Part shown: positions 60,961 through 64,000 of the stretch, piece after piece | How positions within the stretch are numbered: the first letter of the stretch is position 1 | Layout: each line of letters opens with the position of its first letter | From: Balneolaceae bacterium | GTDB taxonomy: Bacteria > Bacteroidota > Rhodothermia > Balneolales > Balneolaceae | Direction of reading: 5' to 3' | Length of the DNA: 64,000 bases | Assembly (NCBI GenBank): GCA_034521445.1 | Contig: JAXHMM010000005.1 | Span: forward strand, 1-64,000 | The notes under the pieces: generated by a model | Told to the model about the DNA's origin: nothing | The model's input: the letters and a program-made list of their open reading frames with translations, nothing else | The model's database searches: none | Translations under genes and position numbers: made by a program

Positions 60961-62050
60961 GTCCCGCGCTGCGCGGGACCCTGCGTGAGAGTCCCGTAAG
61001 TATTTCGTAGGAAATGGTGCCGGCGGCCGCGGCCCACTCTTCCACCCCGTTTTCACCTCCCAGCAGCGTCACCTCGGTAAGTTCAGGCCATCGCTCGGAC
61101 CCGAGCCAGACCATGGCGTAGTTCATGGTGACCGTGCCGGCCAGCTCGTAGTGTTCGGACCCGATCTCCACGGATATTTTACCGGACAGATCCCGGCGCA
61201 GCCCGTCCTCGTAGCCTACCGGAAGCACGCCCACCCAGCCGTCGGAGGGGGCCGCCCAACGCGCCCCGTAGCTGACCGTCTCTCCTTTTCGAACCCGATT
61301 TACCTGCACCAGGTGCGTTTTCCATCCCAACACGGGACGCAGCCCCTCCAGGGGGGTCTCCCCGGGGGCACAGCCGTAGAGCGCGATGCCCGTCCGCACC
61401 AGGTCGAAGCGCGCCTCCGGGTAGAAAAAAAGTCCCCCGCTGTTGGACATATGTACAGTGAGTCCGTCCGCCAGGTCCCCCAATCCGTCCTGCACCTCCC
61501 GGAAACGTGCCAGCTGCCTGCGTGCCATACCGGATTCCGGGACGTCCGCCGTGGCGAAATGGGAGTAGATACCCGTGCAGCGGGGTCCGTCGACTGCCTG
61601 CAGGCGCCTTATCATATCCCCCGCCGCCTCCGGCCGCACGCCCAGGCGTCCCATGCCCGTATCGACGTTCAGGTGGCAGGTGGACCCCTTCTCCAGCAGC
61701 TCGACATGGTGCAGCGTACTTACCGTGGCGGTGAGGTCCCACCGGCGGTAGGCGCCCCGGTGCCGCGACTCGGGCACGCCGAAGACCAGCACCGGCGCAC
61801 GGATGCCTGCCCGTCGGAGGGCCACGCCTTCGGCCACCTCGTTCACCGCCAGCCCCTGGACCTCCCCTTCCAGGGCCCCGGCGATACGCACCAGGCCGTG
61901 CCCGTAGGCGTCGGCCTTGACCACCGCCATGACGCCGGCCTCCCCGGCCCTGCGGCGCACCTCGGCCAGGTTGTGCCGCAAGGCGCCCAGATCAATTTCG
62001 ATGACCGAGTGTCCCCCTGTGCGGAAGCTATGTTCGCCGGTCCCCGCCAT
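60935..62050 (-). CDS. alr: Alanine racemase
   Basis: 371 residues from ATG 62050, overlapping the stop of the upstream oxidoreductase (TGATG). Makes D-alanine for peptidoglycan. PLP lysine in VVKADAYGHG, LNVDTGMGRLG, HMSNSGG, and the catalytic Tyr in ETVSYGARW are present. The usual catalytic-site segment (GxxxMD) reads GTVTMNYAM here, with Asn in place of Asp. In the closely packed family this residue lines the substrate site; the change may or may not affect activity. Confidence 0.92.
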   Translation of the reverse strand: MAGTGEHSFRTGGHSVIEIDLGALRHNLAEVRRRAGEAGVMAVVKADAYGHGLVRIAGALEGEVQGLAVNEVAEGVALRRAGIRAPVLVFGVPESRHRGAYRRWDLTATVSTLHHVELLEKGSTCHLNVDTGMGRLGVRPEAAGDMIRRLQAVDGPRCTGIYSHFATADVPESGMARRQLARFREVQDGLGDLADGLTVHMSNSGGLFFYPEARFDLVRTGIALYGCAPGETPLEGLRPVLGWKTHLVQVNRVRKGETVSYGARWAAPSDGWVGVLPVGYEDGLRRDLSGKISVEIGSEHYELAGTVTMNYAMVWLGSERWPELTEVTLLGGENGVEEWAAAAGTISYEILTGLSRRVPRSAGLSSRSGKV

Positions 62051-63645
62051 CAGAACCACCGGGTTTTGGAATGGTCTCGGAGCACCATGCGTGCGGCATT
62101 GCGGCCGGCCGCTCCGAAGACGCCCCCTCCGGGGTGGCAGGAGGCCGAGGAGAGGTAGAGTCCGTCAACAGGAGTGCGGTAGTCGCTCATTTCGGGAAGG
62201 GGCCGGAAAAGAAACATCTGGTCCAGGCTCATCTCCACGTGCATCACGTTGCCGCGCGGCATGGCGTGCTTTCGCTCGATGTCGAGGGGCGTCTGTATGT
62301 AGCGGTCGATGAGACCGCCCTCCAGGTTGGGGGCGTAGCGGGTGAGCACGCTCCAGATCCTGTCGGCCTCCCGCTCGCGTATGTCGTCCCAGTTCACTCC
62401 GCCGGCCAGCTCGTAGGGATGCCACTGCGCCCAGGCAAAGAGGGTATGTCCCCCGCTGGGCGCCACATCGTCATCGATGGCCGAAAAGGTCATGGCCAGT
62501 ACGGCGGGCTCCTCCGGAGTGCGGCCCGCCCGGTAGTCGCCTATGGCGCGATTCATATAGTCCACCGAGGGCGCCAGAAGCTGCATGCCCTTGTGAATGT
62601 GAGGGTCGCCGGGGCAGGCCCGGTACTCCGGCAGCTCCTCCACGGCGCAGCGGATGACCATGCCGAAGCCGTTCCCCACGTTGATGTTCTCCACCTTGCG
62701 GTAGAAGTCCGGGTCAAGGTGACCGGCTCCAACAAGACGCATCATGGTGGTCTGCACGTGGGCATTGGAGATCACGGTATCCGCGGCGATCTCTTCCCCG
62801 CCGGCGGCGCGCACGCCCCGGACAGCCCCCTCCTCCACCAGAATCTTCTCCACGGGGGTGGCGGTGCGCAAGGTCCCGCCGTGGTCCTCCAGGAATCCTT
62901 TCAGGGCCTGGGTGAGCATGCCGCTGCCGCCGCGCGGGTGCTTGGCCCCGCTTCGGTGCAGCATGGACTGCCAGCCGGCGAAGTCGCCCGTCGCAGGGTG
63001 GTCGGGGGTGGGACCCGACTGCGCGGCAAACCAGGTGAGGGCGGCCTTGACGGCCGGGTGCTCGAAGGCATCGTCCACCACCTTGCCGTAGGGACTCAGG
63101 ATCTTCTGCAGGCCGTCCATGTGGTCGCCTTTGGCAAACATGCCGCCGCCCGACCACGGCCCGCGCAGCATCTCTGTGGCCAGATGGCGTCCGGTAGGCG
63201 GTTTAAGAAAGGTGCGCATCACCCCCTCATTCACCCTTCCCCAGAAGTCCACGAAGCTCCGGTAGTTTTCGGCGTCGGCCGGGGAGATGCGCGCAATGGA
63301 ATCGGCCGTGCGTTCCAGGTCGCGGAAAAAGTGGATCACCCCCTCCTCTTCCGGCAGCGGGTAGGACATCATCGGGTCCATGTCGATATATTCCAGTCCG
63401 TACTCCTCCAGTGCCAGCTCTTCTAAGATGCCCGTCTGGTGGATCATAATATGCACCGACGACCCCGTGTCCACCCGGAAACCCTCCGGATAGCCCTCGC
63501 TTCGGAACATGGTTTCGGTCTGAACCGCTCCTCCCGCCTGCTCCTGGCGCTCCAGCACGCAGACCGACCAGCCCTCGCGGGCCAGGTAACAGGCCGTCAC
63601 CAGGCCGTTATGCCCCGAACCCACCACGATTGCATCGTATTTCAT
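62050..63645 (-). CDS. Phytoene-desaturase-like FAD oxidoreductase
   Basis: About 531 residues from ATG 63645 (MKYDAIVVGSGHNGLVTACYLAREGWSVCVLER), giving the FAD-binding GxGxxG start directly; an upstream ATG adds 8 residues. The C-terminal DGLYLSSASCHPGGGVFGAAGRNAARM is the second FAD-binding segment shared with CrtI/PYROXD2 proteins. The substrate is unknown; the PYROXD2-like N-terminal GSGHNGL and lack of carotenoid genes nearby argue against carotenoid synthesis. Translationally coupled to alr by a TGATG overlap. Confidence 0.85.
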   Translation of the reverse strand: MKYDAIVVGSGHNGLVTACYLAREGWSVCVLERQEQAGGAVQTETMFRSEGYPEGFRVDTGSSVHIMIHQTGILEELALEEYGLEYIDMDPMMSYPLPEEEGVIHFFRDLERTADSIARISPADAENYRSFVDFWGRVNEGVMRTFLKPPTGRHLATEMLRGPWSGGGMFAKGDHMDGLQKILSPYGKVVDDAFEHPAVKAALTWFAAQSGPTPDHPATGDFAGWQSMLHRSGAKHPRGGSGMLTQALKGFLEDHGGTLRTATPVEKILVEEGAVRGVRAAGGEEIAADTVISNAHVQTTMMRLVGAGHLDPDFYRKVENINVGNGFGMVIRCAVEELPEYRACPGDPHIHKGMQLLAPSVDYMNRAIGDYRAGRTPEEPAVLAMTFSAIDDDVAPSGGHTLFAWAQWHPYELAGGVNWDDIREREADRIWSVLTRYAPNLEGGLIDRYIQTPLDIERKHAMPRGNVMHVEMSLDQMFLFRPLPEMSDYRTPVDGLYLSSASCHPGGGVFGAAGRNAARMVLRDHSKTRWF

Positions 63646-63747
63646 TGTATAAAATGCCTCATTTTTCATAACATGCCGCTGACCGGCATGTCATACCAAC
63701 CGGAGCGCATGCAGCCAATTCAGAAACAAAACAATTTTTTTTAAAGG

Positions 63748-64000
63748 ATGAAATTTTTTAAAAGTCTGATCGCCGCCACGCTGGGCACCTTCCTCGCCCT
63801 GCTCATTGCTTTTTTCGTTCTTGTTATCACCTTTTCGGGAAGCGGACAGGCCCCTGAGCCCTACATCCGCGACAACACGGTGCTGGAGGTGCACATGAGC
63901 GGCAGCCTGCCTGCGCGCGACGCCCGTTCGCCCCTGGAGGAACTGTTCCCCACCGCCGCCAATTCCGGCGTTTCCCTTCAGTCCCTGCGCGAAAACCTCG
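63748..64000 (+). CDS. sppA: Signal peptide peptidase SppA, 3' end beyond the window
   Basis: The first 84 residues are visible: an N-terminal membrane helix (MKFFKSLIAATLGTFLALLIAFFVLVITF), then EPYIRDNTVLEVHMSGSLPARDARSPLEELF, the standard start of the long SppA family (serine peptidases degrading cleaved signal peptides). The catalytic residues would lie beyond the right edge. The ATG follows AAAGG directly. Confidence 0.85.
   Translation, partial: MKFFKSLIAATLGTFLALLIAFFVLVITFSGSGQAPEPYIRDNTVLEVHMSGSLPARDARSPLEELFPTAANSGVSLQSLRENL

Noticed and set aside
62050-63645. Carotenoid phytoene desaturase (crtI) assignment
   Set aside because: The fold is shared, but the N-terminal GSGHNGL is closer to PYROXD2-like proteins and no other carotenoid genes are present.

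Overview
The window is a GC-rich (about 60% by eye) bacterial chromosome segment, most likely from the Balneolota/Rhodothermia branch of the Bacteroidota-like bacteria. The pointers are two proteins with type IX secretion (T9SS) C-terminal sorting domains, several DUF4402 proteins, a TonB receptor/DUF4249 pair, a fused aspartate kinase-diaminopimelate decarboxylase, a tmRNA gene with no encoded CCA, and few Shine-Dalgarno-like sites. This placement is inferred from gene content only; no phylogeny was run.

Layout. 1-9.2 kb: RNase E/G (cut by the left edge), the HslVU protease, a C-terminal processing protease, then a leftward operon EVE protein > dCTP deaminase > BFD-like 2Fe-2S protein > RsmE, and a Dph6-like ATP pyrophosphatase. 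9.2-11.7 kb: dTDP-rhamnose genes rfbB, rfbC and rfbD without rfbA. 12-19.3 kb: one 2442-residue T9SS-exported protein with three CBM3 modules and two blocks of six Ig-like repeats, arranged as a 2.37-kb higher-order tandem repeat.

19.4-30.5 kb: the most interesting region. It reads as an atypical chaperone-usher fimbria locus. There are six small secreted subunit candidates, five of which share a C-terminal signature (Gly at -14, Tyr at -12, penultimate Tyr). There is a PapD-like chaperone, an usher-like outer-membrane protein fused to three SPOR-like repeats, and a convergent four-gene group that contains a beta-barrel/SPOR lipoprotein and a small T9SS protein. Large AT palindromes and homopolymer tracts lie between its genes.

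30.6-48.8 kb: pyruvate dehydrogenase E2, E1-beta and E1-alpha, alaS, DUF502, a ferredoxin-NADP reductase, envelope proteins, a response regulator, NfeD and two SPFH proteins (the second frameshifted), lipoproteins, a beta-helix protein and a DUF389 membrane protein. 48.9-50.8 kb: a RidA gene with an apparent internal deletion, tmRNA, and a lone curlin-repeat protein. 50.8-64 kb: AK-DAPDC fusion, TonB receptor, DUF4249, DUF4159, rpiB, glyA, tatC, an FKBP lipoprotein, alr, a phytoene-desaturase-like oxidoreductase, and the start of sppA.

How the parts fit. Much of the window concerns the cell surface: fimbrial assembly, T9SS cargo, curlin fibres, barrels, lipoproteins and nutrient receptors. 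The rfb genes could supply rhamnose for the surface polysaccharide to which T9SS cargo is often attached. No CRISPR array, prophage, insertion sequence, tRNA or rRNA gene was recognised.
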